NCBI GenBank assembly: GCA_022483245.1
Contig: JAKVNR010000001.1
Location: forward strand, 1,054,001 to 1,118,000
Direction of reading: 5' to 3'
Length of the DNA: 64,000 nt
Source: Lactobacillus sp.
Lineage (GTDB): Bacteria; Bacillota; Bacilli; Lactobacillales; Lactobacillaceae
Shown: positions 42,507 to 51,909 of the stretch, piece after piece
Layout: each line of letters begins with the position of its first letter
Numbering within the stretch: the stretch's first letter is position 1
Notes under the pieces: generated by a model
Database searches by the model: none
What the model saw: the letters and a program-made list of their open reading frames with translations, nothing else
Told to the model about the DNA's origin: nothing
Made by a program: the position numbers and the translations under genes

Positions 42507-44111
42507 TTATTTAACATAAGCACTCTTGAAGTTGTAGTTGGCACCAGCGCCGTTGTAGATCAAGCCTTTAACTTTGGTGTTAACCATCCAAGCTTCAGTC
42601 TTGTTGTACAGTGGGGTTAAGCCTTGATCAGCCAAGATAATATTTTCAGCCTTTTGCATCTCAGCCATCCGCTTGCTGTTGTTGCCTTCAGACTTAGATT
42701 CAGCAACTAAGTTGTCGTATTGACTGTTCTTCCAGTGACCATTGTTATTGCTGTTGTTAGCAGTGAACAAGTCCAGGAATGAAATTGGGTCAGCAAAGTC
42801 TGCAGACCAGCCTGAAACAACGATATCGAAGTTGCCCTTGGTTGAACGTGACAAACGAGTCTTAAATGGTACGTTTTGAACTGAAATCTTCAAGCCTTTC
42901 AAGTTGCTATCTAATTGACTTTGCAGGAATTCAGTCGTCTTTTGACCAGCATCAGTATCATCGGACAGGATGGATAATTCGATGTTCTTAGTGCCTAATT
43001 CTTGTTCAGCTTTCTTGAAGTAAGTCTTGGCTGCCTTAGGATCATACTTAGCGTAAGCATTCTTAACGCTGCTAGTGTAATCCTTGCCGTTGACCTTGGT
43101 CAAATCGTAAGCAGTTAAAGCAGAAGCTGGACGGTTGTCGCCACCAACAGCCTTGCCTAATTGCTTCCGGTTGATGGCTAGTGAAATGGCTTTACGCAAG
43201 TTGGCATTCTTTAAGTACTTGTTGCTCTTTTGGTTGTATTGCAGGTAGAAGGTTGAAGCGGTATCACGCAGAGTATAGCCGCTCTTTCCCTTCAGCTGCT
43301 TGGTTTGGTTGGCATCTAAGATGGTAGCATCCAACTTGTTTGATTGATACAGGTTGTAGCCAGTTGATGGAGTCTTTTGAACGCTGTAGTTGATCGTGTC
43401 AAGCTTAACAGCTTTCTTGTCCCAGTAGTTAGGGTTCTTCTTCAGCTTCCAGCTTAAGTTTGAACCAGTCCAGCCAACCTGGGTGAATGGACCGTTGTAA
43501 GCCATGTACTTAGAAGCAGTACCGTACTTAGAACCGTCCTTTTGAACTTCCGCTTTGTTTTGTGGGAAGAATAATGGGAAGGCCATTAACAGCTTGAAGT
43601 AAGGGATACGCTTGTCCAAAGTAACAACTAACTTGTACTTGCCTTCAGCTTTAATCCCTAATGAGCTGACTGGCTTCTTACCAGCAGTAATGTCGTCAGC
43701 GTTTTTAATGCCTGAGAATAAGTATGAATATTGTGAGTTAGTCTTTGGGTTAACAGTTCTTTGCCATGAGTAAACGAAGTCTTTAGCAGTTAAAGCCTTA
43801 CCATTTGACCACTTAGATGGACGCAAAGTGAAGGTATAAGTCTTACCATCGCTAGAGACAGTCGTCTTTTTAGCCAAAGCTGGTTCAGCCTTACTATCTT
43901 TGCCTAAACGATAAAGACCTTCCATCACGTTGTTCATTTGGTTAAATGAAGTAACGTCGGTGGCCTTAGAAATATCCATGGATGGAATTTCAGCTGAGTC
44001 CATCCAGTTGATTGTTTTACTATTGCTTGATGAGCTGCCATTAGAACATGCAGCTAAAGCTACGGCAGTCAAAGAAACCATGCCAGCAGCTAGCAGTTTT
44101 TTAATCTTCAT
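42507..44111 (-). CDS. oppA: Oligopeptide-binding lipoprotein OppA
   Basis: A 534-residue peptide-binding lipoprotein on the outer membrane face, feeding the Opp importer. The lipobox is LAACS (Cys22). The SBP_bac_5 domain covers the rest, with YRLGKDSKAEPALAKK, the signature PSKWSNGKALTAKDFVYSWQR (around 100) and NLRKAISLAINRKQLGK (about 305-321). It is first in the operon, consistent with higher expression, and a hairpin follows it. PepC and other peptidases would process the imported peptides. Confidence 0.96.
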   Translation of the reverse strand: MKIKKLLAAGMVSLTAVALAACSNGSSSSNSKTINWMDSAEIPSMDISKATDVTSFNQMNNVMEGLYRLGKDSKAEPALAKKTTVSSDGKTYTFTLRPSKWSNGKALTAKDFVYSWQRTVNPKTNSQYSYLFSGIKNADDITAGKKPVSSLGIKAEGKYKLVVTLDKRIPYFKLLMAFPLFFPQNKAEVQKDGSKYGTASKYMAYNGPFTQVGWTGSNLSWKLKKNPNYWDKKAVKLDTINYSVQKTPSTGYNLYQSNKLDATILDANQTKQLKGKSGYTLRDTASTFYLQYNQKSNKYLKNANLRKAISLAINRKQLGKAVGGDNRPASALTAYDLTKVNGKDYTSSVKNAYAKYDPKAAKTYFKKAEQELGTKNIELSILSDDTDAGQKTTEFLQSQLDSNLKGLKISVQNVPFKTRLSRSTKGNFDIVVSGWSADFADPISFLDLFTANNSNNNGHWKNSQYDNLVAESKSEGNNSKRMAEMQKAENIILADQGLTPLYNKTEAWMVNTKVKGLIYNGAGANYNFKSAYVK

Positions 44112-44294
44112 TCATAATCCCGCCTTTTCTAAGATTAAAAACAATTTAAATTTAATGTTTGAAATGATTATAAGACAAAGATTAAAAAAGTTCAATATTT
44201 TCATTTTAATTTATTGGTGCTGCCAGGTAGCGCTTTCATGTCGATGACCACGCGAATTTTTAGCTGTTGAGACCAATTTTAATTAAAAAATTTT

Positions 44295-44951
44295 TTAATC
44301 TACATTCCATTCAGATTTGAATTCGTCCAAAAAGCCGCGCATATAGTCAGCCCGGGCATTGCCCAGCTTTTTGCCGCCTGTCGTATTCATTAAAGCAGGC
44401 AGTTTAAGCAATTTTTCATAAAAATGATTGATCGTCGTTTCTTGGTGCTGCCGGTATTGATCATGGCTCACTAGCTCGACTGGTTTAATTTTAGGATCAT
44501 AAATTGGATTGTTGTGCCGGCCGCCGTAAGTAAACGCCCGCGCAATCCCAATCGCACCCAGGGCTTCAATCCGGTCAGCATCTTGAATATATTGGCCGGT
44601 CAAGGGTAATTGATAATGATGTTCAATATTTTGTGAAAATGAGAGGTGCTGGATTGAAAAGATGATATCGTCAGTTTCAAGTTCAGTAAAACCAGCCATT
44701 GGCAGCAATTTTTTAATTTGAGCAACGACTTGGTCAGGATTAGGGCAGATTTTTTCATCAATCGTATCGTGCAGCAGACCGCCCGCCCGAATAATATCGC
44801 AGACGCGGCTATCAGCATGTGCAGCCGGATTATCCGACAAGTAAAGTTTGACGCCAAGCTTAGCTACCCGCTGGCCATGGTAAAAATCGTGACCGGTCGT
44901 TTCATTCTTCAGCTGGGTTTGCACAAAATCGATAATTGCTTGCAGGTTCAT
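44295..44951 (-). CDS. HD-domain phosphohydrolase (YedJ/YpgQ-like)
   Basis: A 218-residue HD-superfamily hydrolase. Metal-binding residues appear as H in TGHDFYHGQRV (about 20), the HD pair in LLHDTIDE (about 57) and D in IQDADRIEALGAIGIARAF (about 127). YpgQ-type members hydrolyse nucleoside triphosphates or pyrophosphate. The motif set and length match. It is monocistronic, divergent from nothing obvious, and lies 184 bp upstream-side of oppA. The exact substrate is not predictable from sequence. Confidence 0.82.
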   Translation of the reverse strand: MNLQAIIDFVQTQLKNETTGHDFYHGQRVAKLGVKLYLSDNPAAHADSRVCDIIRAGGLLHDTIDEKICPNPDQVVAQIKKLLPMAGFTELETDDIIFSIQHLSFSQNIEHHYQLPLTGQYIQDADRIEALGAIGIARAFTYGGRHNNPIYDPKIKPVELVSHDQYRQHQETTINHFYEKLLKLPALMNTTGGKKLGNARADYMRGFLDEFKSEWNVD

Positions 44952-45010
44952 CTTGGTCTCTCCTTTATTAAGCTTTTACTAATAATTTTAATCCGGCCGC
45001 GGGCAAAGAA

Positions 45011-45045
45011 AAACCTCGAAATTTCAAAAAGAAACCTCGAGGTTT
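45011..45045 (-). terminator. Terminator of the PD-(D/E)XK gene
   Basis: AAACCTCGA repeats inverted with the complement, followed on the minus strand by T5; the right arm is itself a 14-bp palindrome (AAACCTCGAGGTTT). Confidence 0.75.
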
Positions 45046-45053
45046 GTGTTCAA

Positions 45054-45935
45054 CTATTCTTGACGTTCAGCCATCATTTCTTTAATCTGCTGCGGATCGA
45101 TTTCTTGACTATAGTCCGCAAGCAATCTTTCTAAGATTTTCTCATCTGAGATGCCAAAAGCACGGTAGCCAGCAATGTTTTTGCGAATGCTTGCTAAAGT
45201 GGCTTTTAACTCACCGGTTTTAACACCTTCGTTTATTCCTTCGGCTCTACCTTTAGCCTCGCCATATTGTTCACGTTCGAGCAGCCGTGTTTCATAGTTC
45301 ATAATTTGTGCCCTCCGTTTCGGATTCAAGTTAATTTCCGCAATCTTCTTTTGTGCATAATCAAATTGCTGGCTGCCAGTAATTTTTTCACCATTCATCA
45401 GCTTAGCCAAGTTCTGCAAATCCTGACTCTGACCAGCTCGCTTGCCTTTACCATTAATGATAATGAAGTGAGAACCGGTTGGCAAAAGATAAACGCGATC
45501 CTGATCATCATAAGTATGAAAAGAATAAAGCAGCTGCCCCTGCTGGGGATAATCAAAATTGCACAGAAAAATCACGTAAGCTTCTTTAAGGTCATTATAG
45601 GTTTCACCCTTGCGCAAAGTATTGTGTGCATCCATGGCGGACAAATAATAGCGCATGCGCTTGCCAAGATTATGCTCATCTGCATTTTGCATTTCAATGT
45701 TATAGACACGGCCAGCTTGATCAGTTACTAAAACGTCTAAACGTACATCTTTAGTATGCGGATCGCGACTATTTAAGCCCTCTTGCAAACGTAAATCTTG
45801 AAGATCGCTAATTTTAAGATTTGGCAGAATTGTTTCTAGGATAAATTTACAAAATTCCTTATCTTCCATGACCCAACCAAAAACTTTGTCTTCGGTAAAA
45901 CCATAAAATTTGCCTGTGTCGTGCGTCGTTTTCAT
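45054..45935 (-). CDS. Rpn/PD-(D/E)XK nuclease family transposase-like protein
   Basis: A 293-residue protein of the PDDEXK_2 (Rpn / putative transposase) family. The nuclease core reads DVRLDVLVTDQAGRVYNIEMQ (about 64-84) with Asp and the E-x-Q pair, preceded by FGWVMEDKEFCKFIL. The C-terminal part has a charged helix (EREQYGEAKGRAEGINEG) typical of the family. Such proteins occur in many copies in lactobacilli and Rpn homologues promote RecA-independent recombination. No inverted repeats flank it, so it is not a recognisable IS. An independent gene with its own terminator. Confidence 0.85.
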   Translation of the reverse strand: MKTTHDTGKFYGFTEDKVFGWVMEDKEFCKFILETILPNLKISDLQDLRLQEGLNSRDPHTKDVRLDVLVTDQAGRVYNIEMQNADEHNLGKRMRYYLSAMDAHNTLRKGETYNDLKEAYVIFLCNFDYPQQGQLLYSFHTYDDQDRVYLLPTGSHFIIINGKGKRAGQSQDLQNLAKLMNGEKITGSQQFDYAQKKIAEINLNPKRRAQIMNYETRLLEREQYGEAKGRAEGINEGVKTGELKATLASIRKNIAGYRAFGISDEKILERLLADYSQEIDPQQIKEMMAERQE

Positions 45936-45992
45936 AGCGCACCTCGTTCCATTAAATTAAAAGGCTAAACACCTCTCTATCTTTAAATACGC

Positions 45993-46037
45993 AAAAAGCC
46001 TCGAAACTCAGTGTCAGAATTTCGAAGCCTTTTTAAC
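45993..46037 (-). terminator. Terminator behind tRNA-Thr
   Basis: Imperfect hairpin between AAAAAGCCTCGAAA and ATTTCGAAGCCTTTTT, 25 nt behind the tRNA on the minus strand. Confidence 0.55.
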
Positions 46038-46059
46038 AAAATTACTGCCATAAATACAA

Positions 46060-46132
46060 AGCCATTTCCCAGATTTGAACTGGGGACCTCCTCCTTACCA
46101 CGGCGGTGCTCTACCTCCTGAGCTAAAATGGC
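46060..46132 (-). tRNA. tRNA-Thr (GGT)
   Basis: A 73-nt cloverleaf on the minus strand. The acceptor GCCATTT/AAATGGC and T stem CCCAG/CTGGG are perfect. The anticodon loop GTGGTAA gives anticodon GGT. The anticodon stem CCGCC/GGAGG has a G-A mismatch in its middle and position 32 is G rather than a pyrimidine. CCA is not encoded. Confidence 0.85.
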
Positions 46133-46136
46133 ATCA

Positions 46137-46168
46137 AAACAGCTCCTTGAAGGAGCTGTTTTTTTATT
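46137..46168. terminator. Symmetric terminator between acyltransferase pseudogene and tRNA-Thr
   Basis: AAAACAGCTCC / GGAGCTGTTTT stem with a short loop and T7 on the plus strand, A/T-rich on both sides. Confidence 0.7.
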
Positions 46169-46252
46169 ACGCTGATAAAACTTTAGTAAATCGATCATTC
46201 AACTTTTCAAGCCATCTATCAAAAACTGCACCGATTTTTACTGACAACTTAT

Positions 46253-47305
46253 CTACACGTAATAATTAAATAAATATATCCGGACAATATCAACTAATGA
46301 GCAAGCCACATAAACTAGCAGTGAAATAGCTAGTAATAACACCAACAAAAGTAGCGGGTTCATCTGATCGCGGCCTGGGATCATTACCCAATATTGTAAA
46401 TATGCATCAATTAATGCCGTATGAATTAAATACACACCTAACGTTGCAGGAGCGAAAAACTCAACCAGCTTAATCGTTTTCCGTTTTAAATTCAACGATG
46501 GGAAAAGACAAAACACAGCTGCTGCGCTTAACAAGATTGTTGGGGCAACGAAGGTATTTTTCGTTAAAAAGTCAGAATTCAACAGCAAATGTTTTTGCTG
46601 ATTGATAGCGACAATAATGATTTTGACGAGCCATGAAGCTCCAATACAGATAATGATTGTCCACCAAAAAGTCTTTTTCGAAATCTTTTTATCAAGCTCA
46701 AATTTACCGATGAATGCTCCCATTAAGTAATAAAGCATCAATCCAAACATATCTTTGCCCTTGAGCAAATTGTAAGGATCACCATGATTGAATAAAAAGA
46801 CCGGAAGTGTAACTACCACAATAAAGAAAACTGTTAAAACCGTTAACGCTAGGTTGCGGTCAATATGATTCACAATCACGTTCAAGAAAGGAACAAAAAT
46901 TAGTAACCCAAAGTAAGATGTGATGTACCAATATTTACCACGCGTTACCGGCATAATAGCTGCTAAAATACCTGCTCTGGTATGATAACTAGCTTTTAGC
47001 GTATAAAGAATCGCAAAAATTACTACTTAATAAAAGAAGACTTCGATCCAAATTTGTACAATTCGATGCATTTTAGGTTTCGAACGGTACATAATGTAGC
47101 CCGTAATCATCCCAAATAAAATGTTGCACCACAAGCTGAGAATAAACACTAACCATAACACCATATTTTGCGGTGTTACATAGGCATTGTGGATAAAATG
47201 TCAATTGGGTCCGCCAACAATGTTAGCAATAACCACATGGTCCATCACCACCAAAAACATGGCAAAGTCACGTAGCAGATCAATCCCATAGTTTCTTCGT
47301 TTCAT
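46253..47305 (-). pseudogene. Acyltransferase-3 family membrane protein, two nonsense codons
   Basis: From the ATG at 47305 (KRRNYGIDLLRDFAMFLVVMDHVV, the acyltransferase-3 start with R-x-x-x-H-type helix 1) the frame runs to 46253, 351 codons. It is broken by TGA at 47201-47203 (after VGGPN) and TAA at 47027-47029 (after VFFY). The remaining open frame (46253-46954) has six or more hydrophobic helices. Intact members O-acylate peptidoglycan, polysaccharide or teichoic acid. GGGGAG precedes the start. Two point nonsense changes without a frameshift make this a true decayed gene rather than a read error. Confidence 0.9.
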
Positions 47306-47320
47306 TCTTCACTCCCCGGA

Positions 47321-48586
47321 TTATTTAATATGAACCAGCGTGTACTTACGTTTACCCTTCCGGATAATAACGAACTTACCATCAAAGGCTGCGCTTGGAT
47401 CAACTTCAAAGTCCAGTGATTGTTCCCGGTCGCCGTTAACGTAGATCGCACCGTTTTGAATATCTTCGCGGGCTTGCCGTTTAGAAGCTTCAATCTTGGT
47501 ATTGACTAAGAATTCAACCAAGTTTTGTTTCTCGCTGCCAGCTTCAGCACTTGGAGCTGACTTTAAGCCTTGTTCGATTTGCTCAACTGACAATTCTTTG
47601 ATATTGCCTGAAAACAGTGCATCAGTAATCATCTGAGCTTCTTTCAAGCCAGCTTCGCCGTGGACAAACTTAGTTACTTCGGCTGCCAAAGTCTTTTGAG
47701 CTGTCCGCTTCCAAGGTTCTTTCTTAGTTTGCTCAGCTAAAGCATCAATTTCTTCATGGCTTAAGAAAGTGAAGTACTTCAAGTATTTCACGACGTCGCG
47801 ATCATCTTGGTTAATCCAGAATTGGTAGAACTCGTATGGGCTGGTCTTCTTTGGATCAAGCCAAACAGCACCGCCAGCAGTTTTACCAAACTTAGTCCCA
47901 TCAGCCTTCAGCAGCAGTGGAATCGTTAAACCAAAGACTGGTCGGTCAGCCCCTTGCAGCTTATGGATCATATCGATCCCATCAGTAATGTTGCCCCATT
48001 GGTCAGCACCGCCGATTTGCAATTGAACACCGTGATCACGGTTCAACATGTAGAAATCGATTGATTGCAAAATTTGGTATGAAAATTCAGTAAAGGAGAT
48101 CCCGCTATCTAACCGGCTCGCCACAACTTCCTTGTTCAGCATGTTGTTAATTTGGAACAATTTACCGTAATCACGCAAGAAGTCCAGCAAAGACAACTTG
48201 CCCAGCCAGTCAGCGTTGTTCACAATTTCGAAGTTTTCTGTCCCAAACAGCTTCTTCATTTGCGCAGTCAAAGCTTCTTCATTGTGATGCACTTGTTCTT
48301 TAGATTGCAGCACTCGTTCACTCTTGCGGCCAGATGGGTCACCAATTGAACCGGTTCCCCCGCCGATAACAATTACTGGGCGGTAGCCAGCCAGCTGGAA
48401 CCGTTTCAAAATCATAAATGGAATCAGGTGGCCAATATGCAAGGAGTCACCAGTCGGGTCAACCCCGCAGTACAAAGCCAAGTCATCGTGTGTTTGCAAG
48501 TACTTGTGCAAGCCTTCTTCATCAGTTTGTTGATTAATAGCTCCGCGCCATTCCAAATCTTCCAAAATATCGAATTTAGCCATCAT
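47321..48586 (-). CDS. tyrS: Tyrosyl-tRNA synthetase
   Basis: A class I synthetase of 421 residues. The HIGH motif is PTGDSLHIGHLIPF (about 45-58), the KMSKS-equivalent is KFGKT in DGTKFGKTAGG (about 230-240) and a C-terminal S4-like domain (ASKRQAREDIQNGAIYVNG) binds tRNA. It is preceded by a T-box leader with an intact antiterminator sequence at 48661-48676, so expression rises when tRNA-Tyr is uncharged. Confidence 0.97.
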   Translation of the reverse strand: MMAKFDILEDLEWRGAINQQTDEEGLHKYLQTHDDLALYCGVDPTGDSLHIGHLIPFMILKRFQLAGYRPVIVIGGGTGSIGDPSGRKSERVLQSKEQVHHNEEALTAQMKKLFGTENFEIVNNADWLGKLSLLDFLRDYGKLFQINNMLNKEVVASRLDSGISFTEFSYQILQSIDFYMLNRDHGVQLQIGGADQWGNITDGIDMIHKLQGADRPVFGLTIPLLLKADGTKFGKTAGGAVWLDPKKTSPYEFYQFWINQDDRDVVKYLKYFTFLSHEEIDALAEQTKKEPWKRTAQKTLAAEVTKFVHGEAGLKEAQMITDALFSGNIKELSVEQIEQGLKSAPSAEAGSEKQNLVEFLVNTKIEASKRQAREDIQNGAIYVNGDREQSLDFEVDPSAAFDGKFVIIRKGKRKYTLVHIK

Positions 48587-48599
48587 AGACCTCCGTCAA

Positions 48600-48843
48600 A
48601 TAAAAAAACGTCCCTAGCAAGCTTCTGCCTGCTAGGGACGACTAATCATCTAAGTTATAGCCGTGGTACCACCCACGTTCGCGCGCATTGGCGCCTCTAT
48701 TGGCTGCTACGGGGAGCCGCCCCATCAGTACTTCGCGCCAGCGGCCTGTCTAGCTTGCACCACCCGCTAGTTCTCTGAACGCTGAACCGCCGCGCTACTT
48801 GTTATAGGTATCTTACTAAGACCTTTTAGGTTAGTCAAGACTT
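48600..48843 (-). promoter_or_regulatory. T-box riboswitch leader of tyrS
   Basis: The minus strand carries the T-box core GTGGGTGGTACCACGG (48661-48676). It is followed by a terminator stem GTCCCTAGCA / TGCTAGGGAC and T7 (48606-48640). Upstream sequence to about 48843 holds the stem I region with a TAC codon candidate (ATACC). Leader-terminator-antiterminator order is canonical for tyrosine control. Confidence 0.88.
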
Positions 48844-48849
48844 ACATTG

Positions 48850-51792
48850 TTAGCGATAAAAGCCCTTGATTTGTATCAACTGGCCATCCCCAGCAGTCGC
48901 ATCATACTGTACGCAAATATAATCATTTAATAATTGTTTTTGCTGTTTATTTAATGAGCTTAATTTAACTTGCTTACCCTCTTGATCAATTAATTCCATG
49001 CCTTTGCCGCCATTGTAATTAATTGTAATTGCTGGCAATTCTTCATGGATTTTAGTAAGCAAAGCTTGATAAGGCGTAACCTTCGAGTCGCTTTGCTCTA
49101 ACATCATGGCAATAAAGTCACTCGTTGTTACCACAGATGATTTGTTTAGCTTTGCCTTGGCTCCATGCTGGCGTGCATATTTATTCGAGTAAATAAAGTA
49201 CGTTGTTTCATGCAGCTTGATTGGGTAAGTTTTTAATAAACTTTGATTAATAATCGATGGATAGTGGTCACCGTAAAAGACGAAGTAAATCGGCTTATTA
49301 ATTTTATCAATTTGCTGAATAAAACCTTTGACAGCTTTATCAGTATATTCAGTACCCTTGACATAGTTGCTGTAGTTTTGTTTTTGCACCCCATCAACAA
49401 ATGGCAAATCAACAGATGCATGACCATGATATTGGTTATTCGGATACCAGTCCATGTACGGTGTATGGTTCTGAATCGAGATCAAATTAATAAATTGCCC
49501 CTGTTGACGAGCATTTATCTGGTGCAATCCATTCGCATACAAAGTCTGATCAGATAAATACCAGTCTGTGCCTTGTCGTTTTTGGTCAATGATCTTATAT
49601 TTTGAACCCAAGTAAGCAAATTTGTTAAAGTCAAAATTCTTATAGACGGTTTTGCGTCCGTAATATCCGCCATTAAATGGGTGAATGGCACTTGCATAAT
49701 TAAATTGCTGCCCCACATTAGGATAATGCTTAAATTTAGGCACCACTTGCAAGTATGGCATGACTTGTCCATTAAAGTTGGCCATATTAAAACCAGTTAG
49801 GGATTCATATTCCATATTGGCCGTACCGCCGCCATAACCAGCACTGAGCATATGACCATATGTATTTTCTTTTTGCAAAGAATTAATAAAAGTTAATGGG
49901 TTGCCGGCTGTAATTTTACTCTTAGGAAAATCTTTCGGATCTACAAAAGACTCGCTTAAGTTAAAGACAACGGTTTGTTTGCTAAGGATATGTGTCCGAT
50001 TTTTATTAATTTCTTTAGCAGCTTTACTATATTTAGCGGCAATTTTTTGCAAAGACTGATCCGTATAATTCTGCGGCTTTTGCATTACTTTGACATTCGC
50101 ATAATCCAAAAATGTTAACACTGGACCGTTTATCTGCAAATCATATGCCGGATTAGAAAAAGTTGCTTTGTTATCAAAGGCAAGCGAGACATAGTAAACA
50201 GGACTTTGCTGGTCGTTAAACCAGGTTGGAGTCACAAAAAGCAGAACGCTTAGGACGGCCCAGATCAAACGAGCCTTAAACGTTTCAAATTTAACAGGTT
50301 TCTTCAGCTCTAAAATAACTACTATTACAACTAGGATGACAAGTCCTAACCCAGCCCCAACCAGGACTGATTTGCTGACCATTGGCAACAAAGTTTTCCA
50401 ATTAGTTATTTCTTGAATTTCTGAGACATAGATCGGCTCGCCTCTGAGCAGCAGCTTTTCCCGTTCAGCAATAGACCAGCCTAATGTAATAGCTGAAGTT
50501 AAAGCTAAAGCCGTCCAATAGCGCGTGCAGATAAAATATAAGATTGCAAAAAGCGCATATAGAAAAATAGCTGTTAACAGCGGAATCCAGTGCTTGCTTG
50601 CTAAAAATGAGAGGAAGAATGAGCGCCCATTAATCGTTCCACCATCATTGACTACTGCAATGCTAATGATGCTTAAAATCAGGAAATAAAGCCAGGTCAG
50701 CAATGAAACGTGATAACGTTTGCCAAAATGCTTGAGATCAGCCACAAGCTTTTGACAAATATTAGCTAAGTCATGATAAGTTTGACCTGATAAATAAGCT
50801 TCCAGTTTTTTAGTAACAGGCAGCAGCCGGTAAAGTTTGTAAAGAACGACTGAAATAATAATTGCAAGTGCTACTAAAATTACAACTTCCAGCAAAAGAT
50901 GAGCTTTGCTGATGCCAAAAGAATGAGTCTGTACATTGTATTGTGACCACTTGCTAAAATTGCGTGCACCGATCAAACTAGCAGGCACTAGTAAACATAC
51001 CTCTGGCAATTTAATTTGAGTTAAAATTTTGCTAAAAGAAGTTGTCAATAACCCTGCAATTATCAGCAAGACAGGTGATGAGTAGGCAATTAAGAAGCCA
51101 GTTTGAGCAAGACTCATCATCGGATCAACTAATAAAGCTGCTTTAAAAATAATTGCAGTTAAGGCAGCATTGAGGCCAAACAATAAAACAGCCATTAAAA
51201 AGTTAAGCAGGCTGTGTTTAGCTAATTTACCCGGCTGATATAGCAGGCCCCAAGCAAAAGGTACTAGTAATTCTAACGCCACCAAATTATTACTACTAAT
51301 TTTTACAAAACCAGTTGCAATAAAACTTAGAATGGTTAGTAATACCAAAAAGGTGTTTAGTTTAGGCAGTTGCCTCCCCCCCCCCAGTTCTAGCAGAAGT
51401 GGACTGATCAGCAAAGCAATAATAATAAATGAAAAAACAGCTGATAGTCCATACGAAACTGGAAAGATAATTTGTAAAACTGCTTGTAAAGTGAAACTTT
51501 GCGGTTTGTTAATTGCAGTAAAAAGCACCAGCATCAGAGTTGTTACGGAGCCTAATAGCCAACTCGGTAAGACCTGGTTGAAATTAGGCTTCCAAGACCG
51601 CACTGCCAAACCAAGCCCCATCGCTAAACAAACTAGGACCTGATTATAACTTGCTTCAGCAAGCACCTGTTTAGCAACTGACCCAGCTTGCAAGTATTTC
51701 ATTACTCCTAATGATGGCAATAATAAACAAGCCGCGATGAAGATCAGCAGCAACCAGCTCAAAATACGATAAGAATTAATTTTATTCTTCAA
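48850..51792 (-). CDS. Membrane LTA-synthase-like sulfatase protein with long polytopic N-terminus
   Basis: A 980-residue integral membrane protein. Residues 1 to about 550 hold roughly 13-15 hydrophobic helices. Residues about 600-930 form an alkaline-phosphatase/sulfatase domain with VVFNLSESF, the nucleophile Thr in GYGGGTANMEYESLTG, INLISIQNHTPYMDW and FVFYGDHYPS. This is the LtaS/phosphoglycerol transferase fold, which transfers glycerol phosphate from phosphatidylglycerol to glycans or teichoic acid. Usual LtaS has about 650 residues with 5 helices; this one has an extra long membrane module of unknown role. A G10 tract (codons 136-139) sits in frame, and one base gained or lost leads to a stop within ten codons. 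Confidence 0.85.
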   Translation of the reverse strand: MKNKINSYRILSWLLLIFIAACLLLPSLGVMKYLQAGSVAKQVLAEASYNQVLVCLAMGLGLAVRSWKPNFNQVLPSWLLGSVTTLMLVLFTAINKPQSFTLQAVLQIIFPVSYGLSAVFSFIIIALLISPLLLELGGGRQLPKLNTFLVLLTILSFIATGFVKISSNNLVALELLVPFAWGLLYQPGKLAKHSLLNFLMAVLLFGLNAALTAIIFKAALLVDPMMSLAQTGFLIAYSSPVLLIIAGLLTTSFSKILTQIKLPEVCLLVPASLIGARNFSKWSQYNVQTHSFGISKAHLLLEVVILVALAIIISVVLYKLYRLLPVTKKLEAYLSGQTYHDLANICQKLVADLKHFGKRYHVSLLTWLYFLILSIISIAVVNDGGTINGRSFFLSFLASKHWIPLLTAIFLYALFAILYFICTRYWTALALTSAITLGWSIAEREKLLLRGEPIYVSEIQEITNWKTLLPMVSKSVLVGAGLGLVILVVIVVILELKKPVKFETFKARLIWAVLSVLLFVTPTWFNDQQSPVYYVSLAFDNKATFSNPAYDLQINGPVLTFLDYANVKVMQKPQNYTDQSLQKIAAKYSKAAKEINKNRTHILSKQTVVFNLSESFVDPKDFPKSKITAGNPLTFINSLQKENTYGHMLSAGYGGGTANMEYESLTGFNMANFNGQVMPYLQVVPKFKHYPNVGQQFNYASAIHPFNGGYYGRKTVYKNFDFNKFAYLGSKYKIIDQKRQGTDWYLSDQTLYANGLHQINARQQGQFINLISIQNHTPYMDWYPNNQYHGHASVDLPFVDGVQKQNYSNYVKGTEYTDKAVKGFIQQIDKINKPIYFVFYGDHYPSIINQSLLKTYPIKLHETTYFIYSNKYARQHGAKAKLNKSSVVTTSDFIAMMLEQSDSKVTPYQALLTKIHEELPAITINYNGGKGMELIDQEGKQVKLSSLNKQQKQLLNDYICVQYDATAGDGQLIQIKGFYR
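51376..51385. repeat. Poly-C/G tract (10) inside the LTA-synthase-like gene
   Basis: Ten C on the plus strand, read as G10 (Leu-Gly-Gly-Gly-Arg) in the coding strand, in frame now. With G9 or G11 the frame stops within ten codons, at about residue 145. Confidence 0.92.
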
Positions 51793-51857
51793 GATATTAT
51801 TCCTACTTTTATTTTCAACAACTCGATCTATTCAAAGATAGCACAGCTCAACCAATC

Positions 51858-51886
51858 AAAAAAGGGGTTAACTTAATTGTTAACCC
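51858..51886 (-). terminator. Terminator of the GT-C-like gene
   Basis: GGGTTAAC / GTTAACCC stem with a 6-base loop, followed on the minus strand by T6, behind the stop at 51910. Confidence 0.85.
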
Positions 51887-51909
51887 GCAATTTTGACTGA
51901 TAATTTATC

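Noticed and set aside
46253-46954. Independent 233-residue membrane gene
   Set aside because: It is the 3' part of the acyltransferase pseudogene; the same frame continues upstream through two stops to a proper start at 47305.
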